Positions 7,766 through 16,008 of a DNA stretch of 55,367 bases are shown piece by piece. Position 1 is the stretch's first letter; every line of letters begins with the position of its first letter. The position numbers and the translations under genes were made by a program. This stretch comes from Klebsiella pneumoniae (GTDB lineage Bacteria; Pseudomonadota; Gammaproteobacteria; Ga0077536), in the NCBI GenBank assembly GCA_945876945.1, contig CAMCQE010000009.1, positions 1 to 55,367 on the forward strand, read 5' to 3'. A model generated the notes under the pieces. It did no database searches and was not told where the DNA came from. It saw only the letters and a program-made list of their open reading frames with translations.

Positions 7766-8993
7766 TCAAGAGTGGATTAACCCGCACTGCGCCACCGCGG
7801 CTTCGGCAGCGGCAATGCCGCTCAGCCACGCGCCGTGGACGTCGCCCATGTAACACCGCGAGGTGGCCTCGCCGGCAAAAAAAAGTCGTTCACCCACCGG
7901 CTCAGCCAGCCGCTGACGGGCATCTGCGGCACCGGGTTGCGCAGCAGCGACATAGCCCCGCACCCAAGGCTCGGCGTCCCAGTACACCGCCACGCTGGCC
8001 GCCGCTGCGCGTTTGATCTCGTGACCGAACAGATCCGTGAGCTGCGCCAGCAACACCTCACGCATGGTCGCTGCGCCGGCCGCCGCCAGCTCGCGACCGA
8101 ACTCACCGCTAAAAATCCCCACCGCGAGTTCGGCATCGGCCGGCCGCAGCAGGAGCTCCAGCGACGCACACGGCGGGTCTACGGGAAACCACAGGCTGGG
8201 CGGCAGATCGCCGAATACCGGCTGCGTGAAAGACAGCGCGAACTTGTTGCTGTGACCCATCGGTAACGCATGGATCGGGGACTCGGTCGCAAGCGGCAGC
8301 GCAGGCGAAAAACGAATCGCGCCGCTCGCGAGCACACCGGTCGAGGCGGTCACAATCACCGCGCGGGCGCCGATCGGGCCGCGAGCGGTGTGCACGGTGA
8401 CGCACTCGGCCGAGCCCCGGTCGATGGCAGTGACCGGGGTGGCGAGCTCAACGGGCAAGCCCTGCGCCAGCCGGCTGATGAGATTGCCGTAACCGCCGGT
8501 GACCGGCAGATCGGCATCCCGCCAAACGTAGCGCGAATAGTCGAGGCTCGAGCCTTGCGCCGGACTCACGCCCTGCTTGGCGGTGAACTCGGCCGCCAGT
8601 ACATCAGCCCAGCGCGCGTCGCGTTCGATGGCCGATTCGGCCGCCACGTCGAGCCCGCGCGCGCCCAGTTTGGCGATGCGGTCGAAGCCGCGCTCGACGG
8701 TCTCCGCGCAACTCAGGGCTTCGGCCGCCGACAGCGGCGCGCTGGCACGGCAGTAGTCTTCGGCCAGCGGCGTGCGGGAATAATCGAACTGCAGTTGGTC
8801 GGCGAGTTCACGCAGCGGATTTTCCGCCGGCGAGTGAAACCAGTGCGCGCCGCGATCGAAAGGCTGGCCGAAGCTTGAGTTATCCGTCACGGCGCGGCCG
8901 CCGATGCGTGCGCTGGCCTCGAGCACCAGGGTCTGCACCCGCAGGGACTTCAGGTGGCGCGCGGCCGACAATGACGACCGCAGGCGAACTCAT
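7766..8993 (-). pseudogene. FAD amine oxidase with frameshifting deletion at the FAD loop
   Basis: Flavin monoamine/polyamine oxidase family. The long frame (codons from 8971 down) starts with SAARHLKSL and LVLEASARIGGRA and ends with the FAD-binding FFAGEATSRCYMGDVHGAWLSG. It lacks the dinucleotide-binding GxGxxG loop. Just upstream, in another frame, an ATG at 8993 opens MSSPAVVIVG, the first strand of that fold. The two halves meet at one copy of TTGTCGGC (8964-8971). The missing piece would encode roughly GAGAAGL, and a deletion between two such 8-mers would remove 23 nt and shift the frame. A TTG start at 8971 would give 401 aa without an FAD loop, probably inactive. A sequencing or assembly error is the alternative. 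Confidence 0.75.
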
Positions 8994-9012
8994 CACGATT
9001 CGGCGCGCCTTC

Positions 9013-10557
9013 TTACCGCCGGCTCAAAGCCTCTTCGCGCAACTGTCGCTTGAGAATTTTATTGGTGCCGGACAGCGGCAGCGCCTCCAGCCGAATCTCC
9101 ACACTGCGCGGCACCTTGTAGCCTGCAATCAATGTTCGGCAATGCGCGACCAGCGCTTCGGCGGTAAGCGTCACGCCCTCATGCGGCACCACGATGGCAT
9201 GCACGGTTTCGCCCAGGTCCTCGTGCGGCAAACCAATCACCGCGCATTCGCGCACGCCGGGGTGTTCGTGCAGGGCGTTTTCAACCTCGCCGGAATACAC
9301 GTTTTCGCCGCCGGAAATAATCATGTCCTTGATGCGATCGACGAGATAGATAAACCCTTCGTCGTCCATGTAGGCGGCGTCGCCGGTATGCATCCAGCCG
9401 CCGCGCAGGGTGTGAGCGGTGAGTTCGGGCTGCTTCCAGTAGCCCTGCATCACCATCGGCCCGCGCACCTGGATTTCGCCCACCTCACCGCGTGGCATTT
9501 CCACATCGTCGTCGTTGCCGATGCGGATTTCAGCGGTATGAATGGCCTGACCGATAGATTTGATGCGCCCGGCGTTCGGGCCGTCGAGCACGTGATATTT
9601 GGGTTGCAGATAGGCCGCCGAGGGCGAGAGTTCGGTCATGCCGTAAGACTGCGTAAAGCGCACCTTGGGCATTATCGCGAGCGCCTTGCGCAAGAGCGCG
9701 TCGGGGATGATCGAAGCGCCGTAGGAGATATTCGTCACGCTGCTGAAGTCGGTCTTGGCGAAGTCCGGATGATTCAGCAGGCGGTTGATGGTGGTGGGCA
9801 CCATCAGCAGGTGCGTTACGCGGTAGCGCGGCACGGCGTCCAGCAAGGCCGCCACCTCAAACCTCGGCATGATGACGCCGGTGCCGAGCGCCACCGTGGT
9901 GCTAAAAATTCGGGCGATGCCGGCGGTGTGAAACACCGGCATCGAGTGGAGGTACACCATGTCCTCGGTGAACTCCATGTTGGGGATCTGCGCGAGCGTA
10001 TTGGCCACCAGATTGGCATGACTGGTACACACGCCCTTGGGCCGTCCGGTGGTGCCGCCGGTGTACACGAGCGCCAGCAGATCTTCGCCGCCACGGCGGG
10101 CGTCCGCCACCGGTGCGCGCGCCGCTAGCAGGGTCTCGTAGTCCAGTTCGATCTCCGGCACCGCGATGCCGATCACCACCCGCAGTCGTGGCGCGCCGGC
10201 TTTTAGTGCGGCGACGCGATGCGCGTATTCGGGCCCGACAATCAGCACCTCGGATTCCGAATCATTCAGGATGAAAATGAGCTCGGCGTCGGACAGTCGC
10301 GTGTTGAGCGGCACCATCACGCCCCCGGCCCAGGGCACCGCATAGTGGTAATCGAAGTACTCGATGCCCGTGTCCGCCATGATCGATACCGCCGTGTCCT
10401 GCCCCACGCCCATGTCCTGTAGCACGCCGGCGAGGCGCGCCACGCGATCGGCGAATTCTCCCCAGGTCACGCTGCGTTCGCCGCAGTGAATGGCGACGCG
10501 TTGGGATTTGAGGCGTGCGCCGCGCACCGGCGCCTGTGTGAGATGAAGATGCGACAT
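9013..10557 (-). CDS. Acyl-CoA synthetase (ANL superfamily)
   Basis: 514-aa AMP-forming ligase that activates a fatty or aromatic acid to its CoA thioester. Motifs in order: P-loop YTGGTTGRPKG (165-175), the A5 motif YGMTELSP, HTGDAAYMDDEGF and VDRIKDMIISGGENVYSGEVE, and the C-terminal catalytic Lys region SGTNKILKRQLRE. All key residues are present. First gene of a three-gene operon with the amine oxidase and LLM genes, which points to a catabolic route. Divergent from the permease at 10681. Confidence 0.92.
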   Translation of the reverse strand: MSHLHLTQAPVRGARLKSQRVAIHCGERSVTWGEFADRVARLAGVLQDMGVGQDTAVSIMADTGIEYFDYHYAVPWAGGVMVPLNTRLSDAELIFILNDSESEVLIVGPEYAHRVAALKAGAPRLRVVIGIAVPEIELDYETLLAARAPVADARRGGEDLLALVYTGGTTGRPKGVCTSHANLVANTLAQIPNMEFTEDMVYLHSMPVFHTAGIARIFSTTVALGTGVIMPRFEVAALLDAVPRYRVTHLLMVPTTINRLLNHPDFAKTDFSSVTNISYGASIIPDALLRKALAIMPKVRFTQSYGMTELSPSAAYLQPKYHVLDGPNAGRIKSIGQAIHTAEIRIGNDDDVEMPRGEVGEIQVRGPMVMQGYWKQPELTAHTLRGGWMHTGDAAYMDDEGFIYLVDRIKDMIISGGENVYSGEVENALHEHPGVRECAVIGLPHEDLGETVHAIVVPHEGVTLTAEALVAHCRTLIAGYKVPRSVEIRLEALPLSGTNKILKRQLREEALSRR

Positions 10558-10680
10558 CGATAGCTCCGCTACAGCAATCAGGAGGGCCGCAGTCTACACG
10601 GCGCATTGTTGAAAGCGGCGCATGTTCCCCCTGCACAGGACTTTGCCTACACTCCGGTTAAGTCCTTATCGGGTACCGCC
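10558..10680. promoter_or_regulatory. Divergent gap with inverted repeat before the permease
   Basis: The gap between the divergent ligase and permease genes contains AGGACTT (10637-10643) and AAGTCCT (10660-10666), a perfect 7-bp inverted repeat with a 16-nt spacer, ending 14 nt before the permease ATG. It could be an operator or a 5'-leader hairpin covering the ribosome-binding region. TACACT (10648-10653) is a weak -10 candidate. Confidence 0.35.
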
Positions 10681-12096
10681 ATGAAGCAGCTTTTTCGCAC
10701 TCGCACTCACGGCCACGAGGCGTATGCCAACAGCGGATTAAATCGCTGCCTGTCGGCCTTCGACCTCACCCTGCTCGGCGTCGGCGCCATCATCGGCACC
10801 GGTATTTTCGTCCTCACCGGCATCGCCGCCGCCACCCAGTCGGGGCCCGCGGTGGTGCTGTCCTTCGTCATTGCAGGCTTAGCCTGCGCGTTCGCCGCGC
10901 TGGCCTACGCGGAGCTCGCGGCCAGCCTCGGCGGCTGCGGTAGCGCCTACGGCTACAGCTACTCAGCCTTTGGCGAATTCATCGCCTTCCTCATTGGCTG
11001 GAATCTGCTGCTGGAATACGGGATGTCGGTGGCGGCGGTCGCCAACGGTTGGTCCGGTTACTTTGGCAATGCGCTGGCAGCCATAGGCCTCTCCCTGCCC
11101 AAGGCGCTCACCACCCAACCGAGCAACGGCGGCATCGTCAATTTGCCGGCCATGCTGGTGATTTTGCTGCTCATGGGCTTGCTGATTGCGGGCGTGAAAG
11201 AATCGGCTCGCTTAAACGCCGTCATGGTCGCGATCAAAGTGATCACGATCGGGGTGTTTCTGGTCGCCGCCTGCGGCGATGTGGACCCGGCCAACTGGTC
11301 GCCCTTCATGCCCTTTGGCTGGTTTACGCGCGGCGAAGACGGTCACACCGTGGGGGTGTTAGCCGGCGCCTCTATGGTGTTTTTTGCCTACATCGGGTTT
11401 GACGCGGTCACCACTGCGGCCGAGGAAGCGAAAAACCCGCAGCGCGATTTGCCGATCGGGATTCTGGGTTCGCTGGTGTTCTGCACGGTGATTTATATCG
11501 CGGTCGCCGGGGTGCTCACCGGCGTTGTGAGCTACACCAAACTCAATGTGGCATCTCCCGTCGCGCAGGCCCTGCTTGACCTCGGGCATCGCTGGGCCTC
11601 CGGGCTGGTCGCGGCAGGGGTGATTGCCGGCCTGCTCACCGTGATGCTGGTGCTGTATTACGGCCTGACCCGCATTATTTTTGCGATGTCCCGCGACGGC
11701 ATGTTGCCCGCGCTGTTTGGCCGCGTGAATGAGAAAACACAGACCCCGGTCACCACGATTGTGTTTGTGGGCGTGGTCTGCGCGCTGTTTGCCGGGTTTA
11801 TTCCGCTGGGCAAATTGGCCGAACTGGTGAACATCGGCACGCTGTTCGCGTTTGTGATGGTCTGCCTTGGCGTGGTGGTGTTGCGCATCACCCAACCTAA
11901 TCTGCCGCGCCCGTTCAAAACGCCCTGGAGCCCGCTGGTGCCTTTGCTCGGTGCCGCGTCTTGCGGCGCCTTGATGACGTTCCTGCCGCTCGACACCTGG
12001 ACCCGCTTTGCGGGGTGGCTCGCGATGGGGGTGGCGTTCTATTTCCTGTACTCGATGAAACACAGCGCCCTGGCACTGCAGAGCCCTTCGGCGTGA
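10681..12096 (+). CDS. APC-superfamily amino acid permease (CAT type)
   Basis: 471-aa inner-membrane transporter with about 12 hydrophobic segments. The first helix carries the APC signature FDLTLLGVGAIIGTGIFVLTG, followed by FAALAYAELAASLGGCGSAY and FAYIGFDAVTTAAEEAKNPQRDLP, typical of cationic amino acid transporters. The start is taken at 10681, where the family-like MKQLFRTR begins; the 25 preceding in-frame residues look non-coding. Its stop codon overlaps the GTG start of the hydrolase downstream (GTGA at 12093-12096). Confidence 0.9.
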   Translation: MKQLFRTRTHGHEAYANSGLNRCLSAFDLTLLGVGAIIGTGIFVLTGIAAATQSGPAVVLSFVIAGLACAFAALAYAELAASLGGCGSAYGYSYSAFGEFIAFLIGWNLLLEYGMSVAAVANGWSGYFGNALAAIGLSLPKALTTQPSNGGIVNLPAMLVILLLMGLLIAGVKESARLNAVMVAIKVITIGVFLVAACGDVDPANWSPFMPFGWFTRGEDGHTVGVLAGASMVFFAYIGFDAVTTAAEEAKNPQRDLPIGILGSLVFCTVIYIAVAGVLTGVVSYTKLNVASPVAQALLDLGHRWASGLVAAGVIAGLLTVMLVLYYGLTRIIFAMSRDGMLPALFGRVNEKTQTPVTTIVFVGVVCALFAGFIPLGKLAELVNIGTLFAFVMVCLGVVVLRITQPNLPRPFKTPWSPLVPLLGAASCGALMTFLPLDTWTRFAGWLAMGVAFYFLYSMKHSALALQSPSA

Positions 12097-12929
12097 GCGA
12101 GGTCCGGCGCATCCGCATCACCCTGCAGGGCGTCACCAGCCCCTGCCTTGAAGCAGGCTTTGGGCACGAGGGCGTGGTCTTTGTGCACGGGAATCCGGGC
12201 GCCGGCGAAGACTGGCGGAGTCTGGTCGCGGCGGCGGGAGAATTAATGTTCGCCGTGGCGCCCGACATGCCGGGCTTTGGCACGGCCGATAAGCCAGAAA
12301 ACTTTGACTACACCATCGAGGGTTATGCGCGGCATCTCGCAGCGGTCATCAACCATTTGCAGCTAGATCGCGTGCATCTGGTGCTCCACGACTTTGGCGG
12401 CCCCTGGGGGCTGCGCTATGCCGCAACGCATCCGGAAAAAATCGCGTCCATCACGCTAATTAACACTGGCGTGCTGGAGGGCTATCGCTGGCACGTGATG
12501 GCACGTCTGTGGCAGCTCCCTTATCTCGGCGAATGGCTGATGGCCGCCACCTCCCGCGTGGGCTTCAGGCTGATGTTGAGACGCGGCAATCCGCGCGGCC
12601 TGCCGGCCGAGTTCATTGATCGCATGTTTGAAGACTTTGATGCTGGCACCCGGCGCGCCGTGCTGAAACTGTACCGGGCGAGCGCCAATGTGGACGGCTT
12701 CTGGGCCGAGGTGCGCAATGCGCTGCTGCCCCGCAATCTGCCGGCGCTGGTGATCTGGGGCCGACGCGACGTGTATTTGCCCATCACGATGGCATGGCGC
12801 CAGCGCGAGACCTTTCCCAACGCCGACATTGTGGTGTTGAGCGATTCTGGTCACTTCCCCTATGCCGACAACCCGGACGCCGTTGAGCCGCTGCTGATTG
12901 GTTTCCTGCGCGAACAAATGAGCGATTGA
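12093..12929 (+). CDS. Alpha/beta hydrolase with Asp nucleophile (dehalogenase/epoxide hydrolase-like)
   Basis: 278 aa. The oxyanion segment is HGNPGAGEDW (32-41). The nucleophile elbow reads HDFGG, making Asp100 the nucleophile as in haloalkane dehalogenases and epoxide hydrolases, not Ser. The acid is Asp226 (WGRRDVYLP) and the base His254 (DSGHFPYAD). Such enzymes form an ester intermediate and cleave C-halogen or epoxide bonds. The GTG start overlaps the permease stop by 4 nt, so the two are translationally coupled, an odd pairing that hints at an amino-acid-like substrate. Confidence 0.85.
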   Translation: MSEVRRIRITLQGVTSPCLEAGFGHEGVVFVHGNPGAGEDWRSLVAAAGELMFAVAPDMPGFGTADKPENFDYTIEGYARHLAAVINHLQLDRVHLVLHDFGGPWGLRYAATHPEKIASITLINTGVLEGYRWHVMARLWQLPYLGEWLMAATSRVGFRLMLRRGNPRGLPAEFIDRMFEDFDAGTRRAVLKLYRASANVDGFWAEVRNALLPRNLPALVIWGRRDVYLPITMAWRQRETFPNADIVVLSDSGHFPYADNPDAVEPLLIGFLREQMSD

Positions 12930-13034
12930 AGACCGCCCCGCCTGATGATCCCGGTCGAATGACCAGAGCGCTCGCAGTACACTGCGCCGTCGGTCAAATC
13001 CGAGAACGCTAAACAAACCTAAGGAGCAAGCTGC

Positions 13035-14048
13035 ATGCTGCCAGTCGGCTATTTCCCCTGTACGCAAGATCCCCCGCATGGCGAGAACGTCGCCCGCATG
13101 ATTGATGAAGTCATGGAGCAGGCAGTGGTGTGCGAAGACGTAGGCTTCGACGGTTTTTTCTTTACCGAACACCACCAGCAGGACGACGCCTATCTGCCCA
13201 ATCCGGTGCTGATGGCAGGCATGGTTGGCATGCGCACCAAGCGCATCAAGGTGGGCACCTGCGTGCTGCTCGCCCCGCTCTACCACCCGGTGCGCCTCGC
13301 TGAAGACATCGCGGTCGTCGATCAGGCCACCAAGGGCCGCTTCATCACCGCCGCCGGCATCGCCTACCAGCCGGCCGACTTCGACCAGTTCGGCGTAAAT
13401 ATCAAACAGCGCGTGGGTCGCACCGAAGAAGTGGTGGAAGTCCTGCGCAAGGCCGCTTCAGGCGAGCGCTTCAGCCACGCCAGCAAGTACCACAAGATTG
13501 AAAACGTGCGCGTGACCCCGCGGACCTATCAGCGCGGCGGCCCGCCGATCTGGCTGGCCGGCTGGGTGCCGGAAGGCATCGCCCGCGCCGGGCGTCTGGC
13601 CGATGGCTGGATTGCCGACCCCATCCAGTCGCTGCCGGTCATCAAGCAGTTCACCGACCAGTACCGCGAAGCCGCCCGCGAAGCGGGCCGCAAACCCTTC
13701 GTGTGCCTGATGCGCGACTGCATCATTGGCAAAGACTGGGAGCACGTGGTCAGCAAGAACGAAATGACCATGCAAACCCATCGCTGGTACCACAGCTTCG
13801 GCGCCTACTATCCCGACAAGTACATGGAAGGCGTGAAGTCTTCCGATGAACTGACCTTTGAACGTGTGGCCGAAGATCGCCTGATCGCCGGCTCGCCCAA
13901 GCAGTGTCTGGAACAACTCAAGATGTGGCAGGACGTTATCCAGCCCGACTACCTGATGATTCGCATGCGCCAGATTGGCCAGCCGGATCAGCCAGAATCG
14001 CTGGAAGACATTCGCCGCTTTGGTTACGAGGTCATTCCCTACCTGTAA
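13035..14048 (+). CDS. LLM-class flavin-dependent oxidoreductase
   Basis: 337-aa TIM-barrel monooxygenase-like protein. Family markers are EDVGFDGFFFTEHHQQDD near the N-terminus, LLAPLYHPVRLAEDIAVVD and GGPPIWLAGWVPEGIARAGRLADGW. It is expected to use reduced FMN (or F420) and O2 on an unknown substrate. The ATG has a strong AAGGAGC ribosome-binding site. Monocistronic, closed by a hairpin at 14054-14087. Confidence 0.88.
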   Translation: MLPVGYFPCTQDPPHGENVARMIDEVMEQAVVCEDVGFDGFFFTEHHQQDDAYLPNPVLMAGMVGMRTKRIKVGTCVLLAPLYHPVRLAEDIAVVDQATKGRFITAAGIAYQPADFDQFGVNIKQRVGRTEEVVEVLRKAASGERFSHASKYHKIENVRVTPRTYQRGGPPIWLAGWVPEGIARAGRLADGWIADPIQSLPVIKQFTDQYREAAREAGRKPFVCLMRDCIIGKDWEHVVSKNEMTMQTHRWYHSFGAYYPDKYMEGVKSSDELTFERVAEDRLIAGSPKQCLEQLKMWQDVIQPDYLMIRMRQIGQPDQPESLEDIRRFGYEVIPYL

Positions 14049-14053
14049 GTCCT

Positions 14054-14087
14054 GCCGCGACCCCGGCCTGCGCGCTGGGGTCGCGGC
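14054..14087 (+). terminator. Strong hairpin after the LLM gene
   Basis: GCCGCGACCCC (14054-14064) and GGGGTCGCGGC (14077-14087) form a perfect 11-bp GC-rich stem with a 12-nt loop, 6 nt past the stop codon, followed by CTTAG. Probable terminator, although the U-run is missing. Confidence 0.55.
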
Positions 14088-14122
14088 CTTAGCTGTACTG
14101 AGTTTTCTGGATCAAATGCCCT

Positions 14123-14782
14123 ATGAGTCTTTTGCCTGCTGTTGAAATCAACCCGGCTGGCACCCCGGACGCAACCGTTATCTGGTTGCACGGTCTGGGC
14201 GCCAGCGGCCACGACTTCGAACCCATCGTGCCCGAACTCGGGCTGCCTCGCGGTCACCGGGTGCGCTTTGTCTTCCCGCATGCGCCAAACATTCCGGTGA
14301 CGATCAACCAGGGCATGCGGATGCCGGCCTGGTACGACATCCTCGCCATGGATCTCGAGCGCAAGGTCGACTCAGCCCAACTCATGGCCTCCGCACAGGC
14401 GGTCCACGCGCTGGTCGACGCTGAAGTCGCGAGCGGAGTTGCCGCCAATCGGATCGTGATTGCGGGCTTCTCGCAGGGCGGCGCCGTGGGCTATGAAGCC
14501 GCCCTGACTTACCCCGAGCGTCTCGCCGGCCTGCTCACGCTCTCCACCTACTTCGCCACCGCGCAAACGCTGATCGCCTCTGCCGCCAGCGAAGGCATGC
14601 CGATCGAAATTCATCATGGCCGCAACGACCCCATCGTGCCCGAGGCCATGGGTCAGCGCGCGGCGGACCAGCTGCGCGCGCTCGGCTATCCGGTGAACTA
14701 CCGTCGCTACACGATGGAACACGCGGTGTGTCCGGCGCAGGTTGCGGACATCGGGCGCTGGTTGAAGTCGCTGCTGCTCTAA
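14123..14782 (+). CDS. Carboxylesterase / acyl-protein thioesterase-like hydrolase
   Basis: 219-aa phospholipase/carboxylesterase family hydrolase. Triad: Ser117 in GFSQGG, Asp169 in HGRNDPIVP, His200 in TMEHAVC (family usual GH replaced by EH). HGLGASGHDF near residue 23 supplies the oxyanion hole. Length fits the family (about 215-225 aa). It cleaves short-chain esters or thioesters in the cytoplasm. Confidence 0.92.
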   Translation: MSLLPAVEINPAGTPDATVIWLHGLGASGHDFEPIVPELGLPRGHRVRFVFPHAPNIPVTINQGMRMPAWYDILAMDLERKVDSAQLMASAQAVHALVDAEVASGVAANRIVIAGFSQGGAVGYEAALTYPERLAGLLTLSTYFATAQTLIASAASEGMPIEIHHGRNDPIVPEAMGQRAADQLRALGYPVNYRRYTMEHAVCPAQVADIGRWLKSLLL

Positions 14783-14935
14783 AGCACCCGGCTGCGGGCG
14801 GTGGCACTTACCGCCTCGCCGCCTTTACTGCTACGCAAATCGTTTTAATGGGTGCCGCGTGCACCCATGCCTTGTTAGCATGCGGCACCCGCCCGTCATC
14901 CGATGGGTCAGGAATCCGAATCCCCGGAGTGCCGC

Positions 14936-15409
14936 ATGACTGATTCTCGCCCTGCCCTGTTTTCCCACTGCCTGGGCTTTCACCAACAGCCGGTCGGTCT
15001 GCGCTGGCGCACCGGTCGCCGCACGGTCACCGAGTTCGACCTCATGAGTTTCGTGAGCACCTGCGGCTTCAACGAAAGTCTTTTCATGGACGCCGAGGTC
15101 GCCGCCGAACTCGGGTTTGCCGGCCGAATCATCCCCGGCGCGCTGACGATGTCGCTGGCCGAAGGCATGGTGATTTCCAGCGGCGCGCTCACCGGCACCG
15201 GCATGGCGTTTCTGGGCGGTAATCTCGAAACCAAAGCCCCGGTGTTTGTGGGCGACACGCTGGAAGTGTGGGTGGAAGTCACCGCAGCGCGCATGACCTC
15301 GCGGGGTGACCGCGGCGTGGTGACCACGCGTAACGAAGTGCGCAATCAGCGCGGCGAACTGGTGATGGTGTTTACGCCGTCGCGCATGATTAAAAATCTG
15401 GAGGCCTGA
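14936..15409 (+). CDS. MaoC-like hot-dog protein without the catalytic Asp/His
   Basis: 157-aa single hot-dog domain of the MaoC dehydratase family: GFAGRIIPGALTMSLAEGM, FLGGNLETKAPVFVGDTLEVWVEV and VTTRNEVRNQRGELVMVF. In (R)-specific enoyl-CoA hydratases the active site reads roughly D-x-NPxHxD. Here the stretch is CGFNESLFMD, so both the Asp and His are replaced by Phe. It is therefore probably not a classical hydratase, perhaps a thioesterase-like or binding protein. The ATG at 14936 has CGGAGTG upstream. It abuts the Rieske gene (TGA then ATG). Confidence 0.85.
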   Translation: MTDSRPALFSHCLGFHQQPVGLRWRTGRRTVTEFDLMSFVSTCGFNESLFMDAEVAAELGFAGRIIPGALTMSLAEGMVISSGALTGTGMAFLGGNLETKAPVFVGDTLEVWVEVTAARMTSRGDRGVVTTRNEVRNQRGELVMVFTPSRMIKNLEA

Positions 15410-15997
15410 ATGAGCGCCGATGCCGCTGAGAACTGCTGCGCGGGGCGTCGCCGTCTGCTGGAAGGCCTGGCCGGCATCGCGGTCTGCGCCAGTCTGCCGC
15501 TCCCGGTGAGCGCTGGTACCACGCCGGCCAAACTGCCGCCGCAGGCGGGTGATTTACTGACCACCCCGTCGTGGGATGACAATCCGCGCGTGATTAGTCC
15601 GGCAGACGTCAAACTGAACGCAAAGCCCCTGATGGTCTTTCCGCAGGACGCTGCCAGCGGCGTGACCCGCGAGAAATCGCGGCTTAACCAGATCCTGTTG
15701 GTCCGCCTTGACCCCAAAACGCTGGACGCCGCCACGACTGCGCTGGCCGCTGACGGTATCGTGGCCTATGCCGGCACCTGCACCCACACGGGCTGCGGCG
15801 TAACGGAGTGGAATGACAAGACGCTGCGTTTGGTGTGTCCCTGCCATCTCTCGGAGTTTGATCCGGCAACGGCTGCCGCCCGCGTGACAGGTCCGGCGCC
15901 GCGCCCGCTCCCCGCGCTCCCGCTCAAGATCGAAAACGGAAAACTGCTGGTCGCCGGCGGCTTCACCGCCCGCGTCGGCGGCGCCAAACCCGCGTAA
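15410..15997 (+). CDS. Exported Rieske [2Fe-2S] protein
   Basis: 195 aa. An N-terminal GRRRLLEGLAGIAVCASLPLP segment looks like a Tat signal or anchor. The Rieske domain has CTHTGC (124-129) and CPCH (143-146). Cys124/His126 and Cys143/His146 ligate the cluster and Cys129/Cys145 can form the disulfide typical of high-potential bc1-type Rieske proteins. It is not next to cytochrome b/c1 genes but directly before a PQQ dehydrogenase (TAATG junction), suggesting an electron-transfer partner for that enzyme. GGAGG lies just before the ATG. Confidence 0.9.
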   Translation: MSADAAENCCAGRRRLLEGLAGIAVCASLPLPVSAGTTPAKLPPQAGDLLTTPSWDDNPRVISPADVKLNAKPLMVFPQDAASGVTREKSRLNQILLVRLDPKTLDAATTALAADGIVAYAGTCTHTGCGVTEWNDKTLRLVCPCHLSEFDPATAAARVTGPAPRPLPALPLKIENGKLLVAGGFTARVGGAKPA

Positions 15998-16008
15998 TGG
16001 AGAATCCC

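Noticed and set aside
8875-10128. 417-codon plus-strand frame opposite the acyl-CoA ligase
   Set aside because: Antisense shadow; the minus-strand ligase carries all ANL motifs.
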